From positions 6,057,001-6,121,000 of the forward strand of contig NZ_CP023694.1 in NCBI RefSeq assembly GCF_008705135.1: DNA of 64,000 nt, given 5' to 3'. The translations under genes were made by a program, and so were the position numbers. This DNA comes from Streptomyces coeruleorubidus (GTDB taxonomy: Bacteria; Actinomycetota; Actinomycetes; Streptomycetales; Streptomycetaceae). The notes under the pieces were generated by a model. That model was not told where the DNA came from. It worked only from the letters and a program-made list of their open reading frames with translations, and did not search any database. Numbering within the stretch: the first letter of the stretch is position 1; every line of letters begins with the position of its first letter. Shown here one piece after another: positions 40,647 to 49,299 of the stretch.

Positions 40647-41252
40647 ATGTTCGACCTCGCCGTTTTCGGCTCCCTGTTCCTGACCCTCTTCGTCATCATG
40701 GATCCCCCCGGGATCACCCCGATCTTCCTCGCGCTCACCGCCGGACGGCCCGGCAAGGTGCAGAAGCGGATGGCCTTCCAGGCCGTCTGTGTCGCCGGTG
40801 GTGTGATCACCGTGTTCGGGCTGCTCGGGCATCAGATCCTGAACTACCTGCACGTGTCCGTGCCCGCGCTGATGATCGCGGGCGGGCTGCTGCTTCTGCT
40901 GATCGCGCTCGATCTGCTGACCGGCAAGACGGACGAGCCCAAGCAGACCAAGGACGTCAACGTCGCTCTCGTGCCGCTGGGCATGCCGCTGCTGGCCGGG
41001 CCCGGGGCGATCGTGTCGGTCATCCTCGCCGTGCAGAAGGCCCACACGGTCGCCACGCAGGTGTCCGTGTGGACGGCCATCCTCGCCATCCACGTCGTGC
41101 TGTGGCTGGTGATGCGCTACTCGCTGGTGATCATCCGGATCATCAAGGACGGCGGTGTGGTCCTGGTGACGCGGCTCGCGGGCATGATGCTGTCCGCCAT
41201 CGCCGTGCAGCAGATCATCAACGGGGTCACGCAGGTGATCCAGGGGAGCTGA
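40647..41252 (+). CDS. MarC family integral membrane protein
   Basis: 201 aa with six membrane helices. Sequence landmarks are the FVIMDPPGITPIFLAL start of the first loop, ALMIAGGLLLLLIALDLL and MPLLAGPGAIVSVIL, all conserved in MarC/NAAT proteins. The biochemical role is unknown (it is not the marRAB regulator despite the name). The ribosome site is weak. Confidence 0.92.
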   Translation: MFDLAVFGSLFLTLFVIMDPPGITPIFLALTAGRPGKVQKRMAFQAVCVAGGVITVFGLLGHQILNYLHVSVPALMIAGGLLLLLIALDLLTGKTDEPKQTKDVNVALVPLGMPLLAGPGAIVSVILAVQKAHTVATQVSVWTAILAIHVVLWLVMRYSLVIIRIIKDGGVVLVTRLAGMMLSAIAVQQIINGVTQVIQGS

Positions 41253-41264
41253 GGGACCGCCCCG

Positions 41265-43361
41265 TCAGGCCGGACGGGTGAGCACGGTGCCGATCTCCCT
41301 GGCCGGTCCCGCGTGGGCGAGGTACTCCTCGATCTTGTGCGCGCGGTCCCGACCGTTCTGGACGGCCAGCTGCGTGAGCTTGCCCCATCGCTCGTCCTCC
41401 AGGGGACAGCCGACGGCGACCGCGTCGGTGGGGCACCAGACGTTGACCCAGTCGCGCACCTTGGGCGGCCGGTGCGGGCCGCGGGCGAGGAGCCGCTCGT
41501 TGACGCCGTCCAGCCCGAGCGGGCTGCCCGCGGTGACCAGCAGTACGGGGTCGAGGCCGTCCGGGAGCCGGGTCAGCAGGTCCATGCCGACGACCGTGCC
41601 AAGGCTGTGCGTGACCAGTACCAGTTCGCCCGTGGCGGGCATCGTCTCCAGGACGCTGTCCAGCACGGCCTGCCGCACCGAGCTGTCGCCGAGGTACAGG
41701 TCGACGTCCCGCAGGAACGTGGCGATGGTCCACTCGTCCAGGTCGGATCTGGCGGCGAGCCAGCTCAGCGGCCGGTGCAGTGCGCCGACCAGCCCCGCTC
41801 CGAAGCCCTCCGTGGCCGCCGGCCCGTTCTGGGGCATGCCGGCCCGGGCGGCCGCCTCGTACAGCAGCTGCTCGTAGGAGCCGGTGGGCGATTCGGCGGC
41901 GAAGACCTCGGCGGCAGCGGCGGCGCTCACCTCGTCGAGTCCGACGGGCTGGGCCGTGCTCTCCCGGCCGCTCACGAGGTCGGCCAGTCTCGTGCCGTAG
42001 AACGGGAACCACACGTCCGCCGGGTCGACCGTGGGCAGTGCCGCGAGCGTGAGGCCCTGGTTCAGGCCGGACGTCCAGCTCCGCCGGAGGTCCTCGGGCT
42101 CCTTGCCCTGCTGGTCCCTGCCGTGCAGGAAGACCAGGTGCTGACGGCCGCCGAAGGCGGTGCCGCGGGCCGGGCGTCCCTTCTTGGGGCCCCGCGTCCG
42201 GGCATCGCTCTCGGTCATGGTCACCGTCACCGGGACGCCGGGGATCGACGGGGTCGTGACGCCGGGTACGGCCGGTGTGATCCTCTCCGGCTGAGGCGCG
42301 GGGGCGGTGCTCTGGTCCAGGCCGGAGTCCGGGCCCATCTCGGCCAGCAGCGCGCGGCGCCCGGGGTCGAGGTCCAGCCGGGCCAGATGCTTCAGGATCG
42401 AGCTGATGCGGACGCCCTCGTTGGCGACCCAGTCGATCGCGTCGTCGCCGTCGCCCTGGCGCCAGGGCCGGCCGTCCGTCCGCAGGACGCGGCCCTGGTC
42501 GTCCTTCTTCGGTACGCCGCTGTGGTGCAGTGCCACGACCTCCCACTGGTCGTTGAAGACGGGGGAGCCCGAGTTTCCGGGGCGGGTGTCGGTCCGGTAG
42601 TGGACGAAGTCGTCGAGCCGTACCAGCAGCGCGTTGTCGCGCAGAGCGATCTCCTTGAGGCGCCCGTCCGGGTGACCGATGATGTTCACCCGCTCGCCGA
42701 GCACCAGCTTGCCGAGCTGCACGCTGAGCCGGTTCCAGCCGAAGATCTCGCCCGGCGGACGGCCGTCCAGGGCGGGTGTGACCGCCACGAGGGCGAAGTC
42801 CAGCCGCCTGTCCGCGGCGAAGAAGCTCCCCGGGTCGAGCTCCATGCGGACGGCGGTGTCGGGGACGTTGTCGACCGTGACCTGGGCGTTGAACTCCGCG
42901 AAGCACTGGCGGGCGAAGCCCTCGTCGGGCAGCACGTGGTGGTTGGTCATCATCAGCCGTGGCGAGACCAGGAAGCCCGTGCCGTGCGGAAGCTCGCGGC
43001 CGTCGCGGCGCAGGGTGATCCGGGCCACCGTGGCTCCGGCCCTGACCCCGCGCGGCAGGAAACTCCAGGCCTGGAGCTCGTTCGACAGGTCGATGATGCG
43101 TTCGTTGGTGTGGGGCAGGTCCAGGGCCTCGCCGTGGATGTCCGCCACCACCGCCGAGGGCGACAGACCGCCCCGGTCCAGGATCCGGTCGGCGCGCACG
43201 GCGAGCGCGTCCGGGTTGTCCGGGAACCGCACCCCGGCCGCCATCCGGCCCTCGACGCGCTCGCGCTCCGCGGCGGAGTCCTCGTACCGCTGCGCGGCCT
43301 CGGCCACGGCCTGCTCGTGCAGTTCCTCGTTCGACCGGCCCGTCACGGACATGTGGTCCAC
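41265..43361 (-). CDS. Trypsin-like serine protease fused to an alpha/beta-hydrolase
   Basis: About 698 aa, no signal peptide or membrane helix, hence cytoplasmic. Residues ~75-330 are a V8/trypsin-2-like protease with His142 (MMTNHHVL), Asp188 (RRLDFALVAV) and Ser264 (DTRPGNSGSPV). A Pro-rich linker of ~60 aa leads to an alpha/beta-hydrolase domain (about 405-690) with an HLVFLHGRD strand and the nucleophile Ser586 in VTHSLGTVVG. The start is GTG 43361 or, better placed after GAGGCG, ATG 43352. The fusion is rare. The upstream 50-aa ORF at 43489-43641 is a possible substrate or regulator. Confidence 0.85.
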   Translation of the reverse strand: MDHMSVTGRSNEELHEQAVAEAAQRYEDSAAERERVEGRMAAGVRFPDNPDALAVRADRILDRGGLSPSAVVADIHGEALDLPHTNERIIDLSNELQAWSFLPRGVRAGATVARITLRRDGRELPHGTGFLVSPRLMMTNHHVLPDEGFARQCFAEFNAQVTVDNVPDTAVRMELDPGSFFAADRRLDFALVAVTPALDGRPPGEIFGWNRLSVQLGKLVLGERVNIIGHPDGRLKEIALRDNALLVRLDDFVHYRTDTRPGNSGSPVFNDQWEVVALHHSGVPKKDDQGRVLRTDGRPWRQGDGDDAIDWVANEGVRISSILKHLARLDLDPGRRALLAEMGPDSGLDQSTAPAPQPERITPAVPGVTTPSIPGVPVTVTMTESDARTRGPKKGRPARGTAFGGRQHLVFLHGRDQQGKEPEDLRRSWTSGLNQGLTLAALPTVDPADVWFPFYGTRLADLVSGRESTAQPVGLDEVSAAAAAEVFAAESPTGSYEQLLYEAAARAGMPQNGPAATEGFGAGLVGALHRPLSWLAARSDLDEWTIATFLRDVDLYLGDSSVRQAVLDSVLETMPATGELVLVTHSLGTVVGMDLLTRLPDGLDPVLLVTAGSPLGLDGVNERLLARGPHRPPKVRDWVNVWCPTDAVAVGCPLEDERWGKLTQLAVQNGRDRAHKIEEYLAHAGPAREIGTVLTRPA

Positions 43362-43432
43362 CGCCTCGCTCTCGCTCTGTCGCCGTCCCCCTCAGCCAGT
43401 ACGCCCCCCACCAGGGAGGTCCGCAACAGCGA

Positions 43433-43464
43433 AGCCCCCGCACGGCCTATGCCGGGCGGGGGCT
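43433..43464 (-). terminator. Hairpin between the 50-aa ORF and the protease-hydrolase gene
   Basis: AGCCCCCGC (43433-43441) pairs with GCGGGGGCT (43456-43464), with an inner CGGC/GCCG stem. Acts as terminator or attenuator for the small ORF. Confidence 0.65.
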
Positions 43465-43488
43465 CGAAGTGTGGGAGAGCGGCGCGCG

Positions 43489-43641
43489 TTATGAGGCCGT
43501 GGTCCCGGCCGGGCGGATCCAGAGGCGCTGCCCTGTGGCGGCGGCCTGCTGAACGATGCGGTTGACGGAGGCGGCGTCCACGACGGTCGTGTCCACGGGC
43601 GTGCCGTCGACGTCGTCGAGGTGCATGATTTCGAAGCGCAA
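43489..43641 (-). CDS. 50-aa conserved small protein upstream of the protease-hydrolase fusion
   Basis: From a TTG start with GGGAGAAGCCC upstream (spacing six), product MRFEIMHLDDVDGTPVDTTV and further. The C-terminus is VNRIVQQAAATGQRLWIRPAG. No ATG start has an acceptable ribosome site: the ATG at 43665 is directly abutted by AGGAGG. I remember very similar short proteins in other streptomycetes but no assigned function. It has no signal peptide, cysteines or membrane helix. It is followed by a hairpin and then the protease-hydrolase gene on the same strand. Confidence 0.65.
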   Translation of the reverse strand: MRFEIMHLDDVDGTPVDTTVVDAASVNRIVQQAAATGQRLWIRPAGTTAS

Positions 43642-43844
43642 GGGCTTCTCCCTTCGTCTGGTCATCCTCCTGAGGAGAACTACTTGGTGGTCGGCCCACG
43701 AGGCAGCGGTGCCCGGTGTTCCATATGAGTCAACAGGACTGCACCCTTGAAACATTCCCTACGCTAAGGAAATTTTTCGAACTGCTAATTACCGAGTCGT
43801 AAGACTGTCGTTACGGACCGATCGGGACCAGTTGTGTTCGCAGC

Positions 43845-44762
43845 GTGACGGCCAGGACAATGAAGGCGATGAACGACGACCTCGCGGCCCTGAGCGCCCG
43901 CATCGACCGCACCAACGAGCTGCTCCAGCGCATGCTCGCCGAGGTGGCGAAGACGCCCTCGACCCATGCGATCTTCGTCGATGCCGGGTACCTCTACGCG
44001 GCCGCGGGACGCCTCGTCGCCGGCACGGAGGACCGCCGGGCCTTCGACCTGGACGCCGAGGGCCTGATCGACGCGCTCATCGACACGGCCCGCACGATCT
44101 TCGCGGACAGCAGGCTGCTGCGGGTCTACTGGTACGACGGCGCCCGCCGCCGCATCCACACGGCCGAGCAGCAGAGCATCGCGGAGCTGCCGGACGTGAA
44201 GGTGCGGCTGGGCAACCTGAACTCCAACAACCAGCAGAAGGGCGTCGACTCACTCATCCGCAGCGACCTGGAGTCCCTCGCCCGGCACCGCGCCATCAGC
44301 GACGCGGCCCTGCTCGGCGGCGACGAGGACCTGGTGTCGGCGGTGGAGGCGGCCCAGGGGTACGGCGCCCGCGTCCACCTCTGGGGCATCGAGGCGCCGG
44401 AGGGGCGCAATCAGGCGGAGCCCCTCCTGTGGGAGGTCGACAGCCAGCGCACCTTCGACCTCGACTTCTTCAAGCCCTACGTCTCCCGCCGCGCCGCCCC
44501 CGCCTACGAGACGGCCACGGGCCGGCCGACCCGTGAGGACGTACGGTTCGTCGGCGCACAGATCGCGGCGAAGTGGCTGGCGGCCCGCGGCCGGGACACG
44601 CTGGTCGAGCTGCTGCCCGGCCACCCCTACCTGCCCGGCTCGGTGGACCAGGACCTGCTCGTGGAGGCGGAGGGCCTGTTGCAGTACTCGCTGCGCGGAC
44701 AGGCGGACCTGCGGCGCGCACTGCGGGACGGCTTCTGGGACCACCTCCAGACGCAGTACTAG
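43845..44762 (+). CDS. NYN (PIN-like) domain protein
   Basis: About 305 aa. The N-terminus is a short coiled coil (LSARIDRTNELLQRMLAEVAK). The NYN nuclease fold starts at HAIFVDAGYLY (first acidic residue), has YWYDGARRR, GVDSLIRSDLE and ALLGGDEDLVSAVEAAQ with the later acidic residues, as in LabA/DUF88-like RNases. A C-terminal domain of ~100 aa follows. The start could be 43845 (GTG), 43863 or 43869 (ATG); no site is strong. Its stop TAG is part of the CTAG border of MITE copy 1. Confidence 0.85.
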   Translation: MTARTMKAMNDDLAALSARIDRTNELLQRMLAEVAKTPSTHAIFVDAGYLYAAAGRLVAGTEDRRAFDLDAEGLIDALIDTARTIFADSRLLRVYWYDGARRRIHTAEQQSIAELPDVKVRLGNLNSNNQQKGVDSLIRSDLESLARHRAISDAALLGGDEDLVSAVEAAQGYGARVHLWGIEAPEGRNQAEPLLWEVDSQRTFDLDFFKPYVSRRAAPAYETATGRPTREDVRFVGAQIAAKWLAARGRDTLVELLPGHPYLPGSVDQDLLVEAEGLLQYSLRGQADLRRALRDGFWDHLQTQY

Positions 44763-44997
44763 GGCGTGTCCGTAAAGTCCCGTCGTCCGCCCGGAGGGCG
44801 GGCCCCGCGGCGTCCGGTGCGTGCTCTGGGGGTCCCCCCGGCCGAAGGCTGGGGGAGTGCCGGGCGGACGCCCGCGTACTGGTTGTACGCGGGTGTTCGA
44901 CCGGTGCGGCGAGTGGGGGCACCTCCCACGCCCTTAAGGCAGTGGGGGAGCGTGCCGGGCGTCGCGGGGCAGGCGGGACTTTGCGGACGCGCCCTAG
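44759..44997. mobile_element. MITE-like element, copy 1 (239 bp)
   Basis: Bounded by CTAG at both ends, with terminal inverted repeats of ~24 bp (CTAGGGCGTGTCCGTAAAGTCC against the complement of GGACTTTGCGGACGCGCCCTAG). It has no transposase gene. The interior contains several GC-rich hairpins and repeats at 50052-50290 in opposite orientation with about ten mismatches. The left CTAG provides the TAG stop of the NYN gene and the right CTAG provides the TAG stop of the convergent hydrolase gene. Confidence 0.85.
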
Positions 44998-45875
44998 GCC
45001 ATGTGGGTTGTGCGGGTTCCGTCCCAGAAGTCGGCGAGGGCCTGGGCGGTCGGCAGGGGCTGATCGGCGCCCGGGGAGTGCTCGGCTCCCGCGACGACCG
45101 TGCGGTGCGCGTTCAGCCGTACGGCCATGTCGTCGAGGATCGCCACCGGCCAGGTGTCGTCGTGCGCCCCCGACAGGACGTGGAACGGCAGCGGCACGGC
45201 GGCGAGTTCGGCGACGCGATCCGGCTCGGTGCACAACTGGCGGCCGGTCGCGAGGAGCTGGGCGGGACTGTGACCCAGCCAGCGGCGGCGCAACTGCTCC
45301 GGGTCGCCGGGGCCGCGGGCGGGCCCGCCGACCTCCTCCGGCGGTCCCATGGCCTGGATGGCCTCCCACACCTCCTCCATCGACAGCACGGCGAGCGCGT
45401 CCCGCAGCAGCTTCACGCGCTGCTGCTGGGAGACGGAGATCTGCGCCGGGCCGGACGACATCAGGGTGAGGGAGAGGAAGGGGGAGTGGTCGAGCAGCAC
45501 GGCCGCCCGGGCGATCAATCCGCCGAGCGAGTGCCCGACGAGGTGCACGGGCACGCCGAGCGCCTCGGCCTGCGCGAGCACGTCCCGGGCCAGTTCCCGC
45601 TGGGCGTAGGCGGATTCGTCGTCCAGGGGCCCGTCCGACTCGTGCTGCCCCCGCCCGTCCACCGCGACGACCCGGTACCCGCGCTCCGCGAGCGGCTCGT
45701 GGAGCAACCGGAAGTCCTCCTTGCTCCCGGTGAATCCGGGCAGCATCAGGACGACCCCCCTGACCTCCGCCCCCGCCTTCGGCGACGAGTCGACGACGGC
45801 GAACGCCCCGCGGGCTGTGCGCAGGGAGCAGGCGCGGGCGCCCGGGGGCGGGGTGAAGGTGGCTTGCCTGGTCAC
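44994..45875 (-). CDS. Alpha/beta-hydrolase fold protein
   Basis: 293 aa from GTG (VTRQATFTPPPG). The nucleophile is in LVGHSLGGL, with LMLPGFTGSKEDF as the oxyanion region and HVLSGAHDDTWP and GAEHSPGA as likely Asp/His sites. It resembles lysophospholipase/esterase family proteins. TACCCT followed by CACCCC and GTG indicates leaderless transcription. The stop codon is contributed by the MITE border. The longer open frame upstream covers a terminator hairpin and is not used. Confidence 0.88.
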   Translation of the reverse strand: MTRQATFTPPPGARACSLRTARGAFAVVDSSPKAGAEVRGVVLMLPGFTGSKEDFRLLHEPLAERGYRVVAVDGRGQHESDGPLDDESAYAQRELARDVLAQAEALGVPVHLVGHSLGGLIARAAVLLDHSPFLSLTLMSSGPAQISVSQQQRVKLLRDALAVLSMEEVWEAIQAMGPPEEVGGPARGPGDPEQLRRRWLGHSPAQLLATGRQLCTEPDRVAELAAVPLPFHVLSGAHDDTWPVAILDDMAVRLNAHRTVVAGAEHSPGADQPLPTAQALADFWDGTRTTHMA

Positions 45876-45947
45876 GGGGTGAGGGTAGCGGGTGGCGGCG
45901 GGGCGACGGGCAACAAGGACGAGGGGGCGGGACGCACTCGGGAATGC

Positions 45948-45988
45948 CGATGGCCCGGCCCCACCACGCGGGTGGGGCCGGGCCATCG
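45948..45988 (-). terminator. Strong terminator after the DEAD-box helicase gene
   Basis: CGATGGCCCGGCCCCACC (45948-45965) is perfectly complementary to 45971-45988, an 18-bp stem with a 5-base loop, just after the helicase stop. Confidence 0.9.
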
Positions 45989-45997
45989 GGGAGAGTG

Positions 45998-48916
45998 TCA
46001 GCCCTCCGTGGGCTCCGCGCCGGCCGTGGCCTTGCGGGTGCGGCGGGCCCTCGGCTTGGCCTCGGTCACGTCGTCCGCGGCCTCGGCGGAGGCCGTGGCG
46101 GCCGCTGCCGACTTCCGCGTGCGACGCGGCTCGGCGGCCTCCGGCTCCTGCCCGGCCTGAGCCGGGATACCGGCGGGCTCGGTGACCTTGCGGGTGCGGC
46201 GGCGCGGCTTGGCCTCCGTGCCTTCGGCCGTGTCGGCTGCGGCCTCGGCGGACGCGGCGGTCTTGCGCGTGCGACGGGGCTTGGCCTCGGCGGTCTCGGC
46301 ATCCGCAGCCGCGGCTGCCGTCTTCCGCGTACGGCGCGGCTTCGCCTCGGCCGCCTCGGCCGTGTCGATGCTCGCCTCGGCCTTGGCCGTCGCCTTGCGG
46401 GCACGCCGCGGCTTGGCCTCGGCGGCCTCCGGCTCCTGACCCGTCTGGGCCGGGATCCCGGCGGCGACGGACTCGGCGGGCTCGACGGTGTCGACGGCCT
46501 TGCGGGTGCGGCGGCGCGGCTTGGCCTCCGTGCCTTCGGCCGTGTCGGCTGCGGCCTCGGCGGACGCGGCGGTCTTCCGCGTGCGGCGGGGCTTGACGTC
46601 GGCGGTTTCGGCATCCGCGACCGATGCGGCGGTCTTCCGCGTGCGCCTGGGCTTGGCCTCGGCGGTCTCGGCCGTGTCCACGGCGTCCTCCGCCACGGCT
46701 GCGGCCGCCTTGCGCGTGCGGCGCGGCTTGGCCTCCGTGCCTTCGGCCGTGTCGGCGGAGGCTTCGGCGGCTGCGGTGGTCTTCCGCGTGCGGCGGGGCT
46801 TGGGCTCGGTGGCCTGCGCCTCACCGGCGGCGTCCTCCGGCGCTGCCGCTGCCTTGCGCGTGCGCCGGGGCTTCGCCACGGCGGTCTCGGCCGTGTCGAC
46901 GGCGTCCTCCGCCGCGGCGGTCGCCTTGCGCGTGCGGCGCGGCTCGGTCTCCGCGGCCTCGGCCGGAGCGGCGGGGGCCTCGGACGCGGCAGCCGTCTTA
47001 CGGGTGCGCCGCGGCTTCGTCTCCGTCGGCTCCGGTGCGGACTCGGTGGTCCCCTCGGCCGTGTCGAGCGCCGACTCGGCCGCGGAGGCAGCCGTGGTCC
47101 TGCGGGTGCGGCGGCGCGGCCTGGACGCGGGAGCCTCGGGCTGGTCGGTCACCGGGGCGGCCACGACCGACGCGGCATCCGCCTCAGCCGGCGCCTCCGC
47201 GGCAGCCGACGGCGTCACCGCGGCCTCGGCCTCCACCGCCGGCGTCTCCGACCTGCGTGTACGGCGCCGCCGCGACGGCGCCGCCTCCGTGCTCGTGCCC
47301 TCCGCCGTCGCCACGGCGTTGTCCGCGGGCTCGGACGCGGGGGACTCGACCGCCGTGACCGGCGCCGACTCGGCAGAGGCGCCGCCGCGGGTGCGGCGAC
47401 GGCGACGCGGCGTGCGCGGCGCCGTGACGACCTCCGCCTCGGCGGAGCCGCCCGTGGCCGTGGTGTCAGCGGTGGCGGTGCCGGTGGACTCCGGCGCTCC
47501 CTCCAGCGGCGTCCCGCCGCGCGTACGGCGGCGGCGTCGCGGCGTACGGGCCGAACGCTCGCGGTCGGCCGACGGGGACTCGTCCCTGCCACCACGACCG
47601 CGGCCCCCGCGCCCGCGCTGCCCCCGGCCGCCCGTCTCGCCCAGGTCCTCCAGCTCCTCCGCGGCCAGCCCGGCGCGCTTGCGCTCCGAGCGCGGCAGGA
47701 CGCCCTTCGTGCCCTCGGGGATGCCGAGGTCGGCGTAGAGGTGCGGGGAGGTGGAGTACGTCTCCGGCGGGTCGTTGAAGCCCAGGTCCAGCGCCTTGTT
47801 GATGAGCTGCCAGCGCGGGATGTCGTCCCAGTCGACGAGCGTGATCGCGATGCCCTTGGCGCCCGCGCGGCCCGTACGGCCGATGCGGTGCAGGTACGTC
47901 TTCTCGTCTTCCGGCGACTGGTAGTTGATGACGTGCGTCACGCCCTCGACGTCGATGCCGCGGGCGGCGACGTCGGTGCAGACGAGGACGTCCACCTTGC
48001 CGTTGCGGAAGGCCCGCAGGGCCTGCTCGCGGGCGCCCTGGCCGAGGTCGCCGTGGACCGCGCCGGACGCGAAGCCGCGCTGCTGGAGCTGGTCGGCGAG
48101 GTCTGCCGCGGTGCGCTTCGTACGGCAGAACACCATGACCAGTCCCCGGCCGTCGGCCTGCAGTATGCGCGCGACCATCTCCGGCTTGTCCATGTTGTGC
48201 GCGCGGTAGATGTACTGCTTGGTGTTCGCGACCGTCTTGCCCGCGTCGTCGGGCGACGTGGCGCTGATGTGCGTGGGCTGCGACATGTAGCGGCGGGCCA
48301 GTCCGATGACCGCGCCCGGCATGGTCGCCGAGAACAGCATCGTCTGGCGCCGGACCGGCAGCATGTTGATGATCTTCTCGACGTCGGGCAGGAAGCCCAG
48401 GTCGAGCATCTCGTCGGCCTCGTCGAGGACCAGGCACCTGACGTGCTTCAGGTTCAGCTTCTTCTGCCCGGCGAGGTCGAGCAGCCGGCCCGGGGTGCCG
48501 ACGACCACGTCGACGCCCTTCTTCAGGGCCTCGACCTGGGGCTCGTAGGCCCGGCCGCCGTAGATCGCGAGGACGCGCACGTTGCGCACCTTGCCCGCGG
48601 TCAGCAGGTCGTTGGTGACCTGCGTGCACAGCTCGCGCGTGGGGACGACGACGAGCGCCTGCGGGGCGTCGGTGAGGTCCTCGGGCTCGGCGCGTCCGGC
48701 CTCGACGTCGGCGGGGACGGTGACGCGCTCGAGGAGCGGGAGGCCGAAGCCCAGCGTCTTGCCGGTGCCGGTCTTGGCCTGGCCGATGACGTCCGAGCCC
48801 GAAAGGGCCACGGGAAGCGTCATCTCCTGGATGGGGAAGGCGGTGGTGATGCCGACGGCCTCCAGGGCCTCGGCCGTCTCGGGAAGGATTCCGAGCTCTC
48901 GGAACGTCGTAGTCAG
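45998..48916 (-). CDS. DEAD-box RNA helicase (RhlE-like) with long Lys/Arg-Pro repeat tail, apparent CTG start
   Basis: About 972 aa. The helicase core has the Q-motif region (FRELGILPETAEALEAVGI...FPIQEM), motif I AKTGTGKT (47-54), DEAD in VLDEADEML, SAT in LFSATMP and motif VI HRIGRTGRAG. From about residue 400 the protein is low-complexity. It contains several RRRRRTRGG segments and then 14 imperfect copies of KPRRTRK-TAAA in the last ~330 aa, which should bind RNA. The first ATG in frame would remove the Q motif. A CTG at 48916, seven bases after AAGAGG, restores it and is my chosen start. Confidence 0.9.
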   Translation of the reverse strand: MTTTFRELGILPETAEALEAVGITTAFPIQEMTLPVALSGSDVIGQAKTGTGKTLGFGLPLLERVTVPADVEAGRAEPEDLTDAPQALVVVPTRELCTQVTNDLLTAGKVRNVRVLAIYGGRAYEPQVEALKKGVDVVVGTPGRLLDLAGQKKLNLKHVRCLVLDEADEMLDLGFLPDVEKIINMLPVRRQTMLFSATMPGAVIGLARRYMSQPTHISATSPDDAGKTVANTKQYIYRAHNMDKPEMVARILQADGRGLVMVFCRTKRTAADLADQLQQRGFASGAVHGDLGQGAREQALRAFRNGKVDVLVCTDVAARGIDVEGVTHVINYQSPEDEKTYLHRIGRTGRAGAKGIAITLVDWDDIPRWQLINKALDLGFNDPPETYSTSPHLYADLGIPEGTKGVLPRSERKRAGLAAEELEDLGETGGRGQRGRGGRGRGGRDESPSADRERSARTPRRRRRTRGGTPLEGAPESTGTATADTTATGGSAEAEVVTAPRTPRRRRRTRGGASAESAPVTAVESPASEPADNAVATAEGTSTEAAPSRRRRTRRSETPAVEAEAAVTPSAAAEAPAEADAASVVAAPVTDQPEAPASRPRRRTRRTTAASAAESALDTAEGTTESAPEPTETKPRRTRKTAAASEAPAAPAEAAETEPRRTRKATAAAEDAVDTAETAVAKPRRTRKAAAAPEDAAGEAQATEPKPRRTRKTTAAAEASADTAEGTEAKPRRTRKAAAAVAEDAVDTAETAEAKPRRTRKTAASVADAETADVKPRRTRKTAASAEAAADTAEGTEAKPRRRTRKAVDTVEPAESVAAGIPAQTGQEPEAAEAKPRRARKATAKAEASIDTAEAAEAKPRRTRKTAAAAADAETAEAKPRRTRKTAASAEAAADTAEGTEAKPRRRTRKVTEPAGIPAQAGQEPEAAEPRRTRKSAAAATASAEAADDVTEAKPRARRTRKATAGAEPTEG

Positions 48917-49286
48917 GGTGCTGCCTCTTCTGTGTGGGCGGCGTGAGGCGAGCGCGGGGTCGTGTCGGACCGTGCCGGGGACGTCGGCTGCCTACGGGCG
49001 GCCGTAGAGCACGGGACCGCGCCGACGCTCTAGCGCTCATGCCGCTGAGGGTGTCCCCTCCGGGTCTCGTACGCACAGTGCCGTACGACCGGAGAGGGCT
49101 GTCGGGTCGGAGCCGATCGGGCCACCGACCGGGCATCCTCATACGTGCGGCCTGTCGAGGTACGTCGACGTACCAGCAGGCGCATTACCACCATACCCCG
49201 GAATCCCGCACATGCGATGGCCGATTTGGTCACGTAGTCGTCGTCACACTGATTGACCAGGGCCTTACGCCTCCCGACGGGCGGGC

Positions 49287-49292
49287 TATTGT
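49287..49292 (+). promoter_or_regulatory. Candidate -10 box, leaderless transcript of the MiaE-like gene
   Basis: TATTGT, then seven bases, then ATG at 49300; no ribosome site. Confidence 0.45.
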
Positions 49293-49299
49293 GCGCTTC

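Noticed and set aside
41313..43565. 750-aa plus-strand open frame opposite the protease-hydrolase fusion
   Set aside because: It is an antisense shadow without motifs; two catalytic triads are intact on the minus strand.
44766..46160. 464-aa plus-strand open frame crossing MITE copy 1
   Set aside because: It runs antisense to the hydrolase gene and through the MITE and a terminator; no recognisable domains.
45944..48946. 1000-aa plus-strand open frame opposite the DEAD-box helicase
   Set aside because: It is a GC-bias shadow of the helicase and of its repeat tail. Codon bias fits the minus strand, and all helicase motifs are there.
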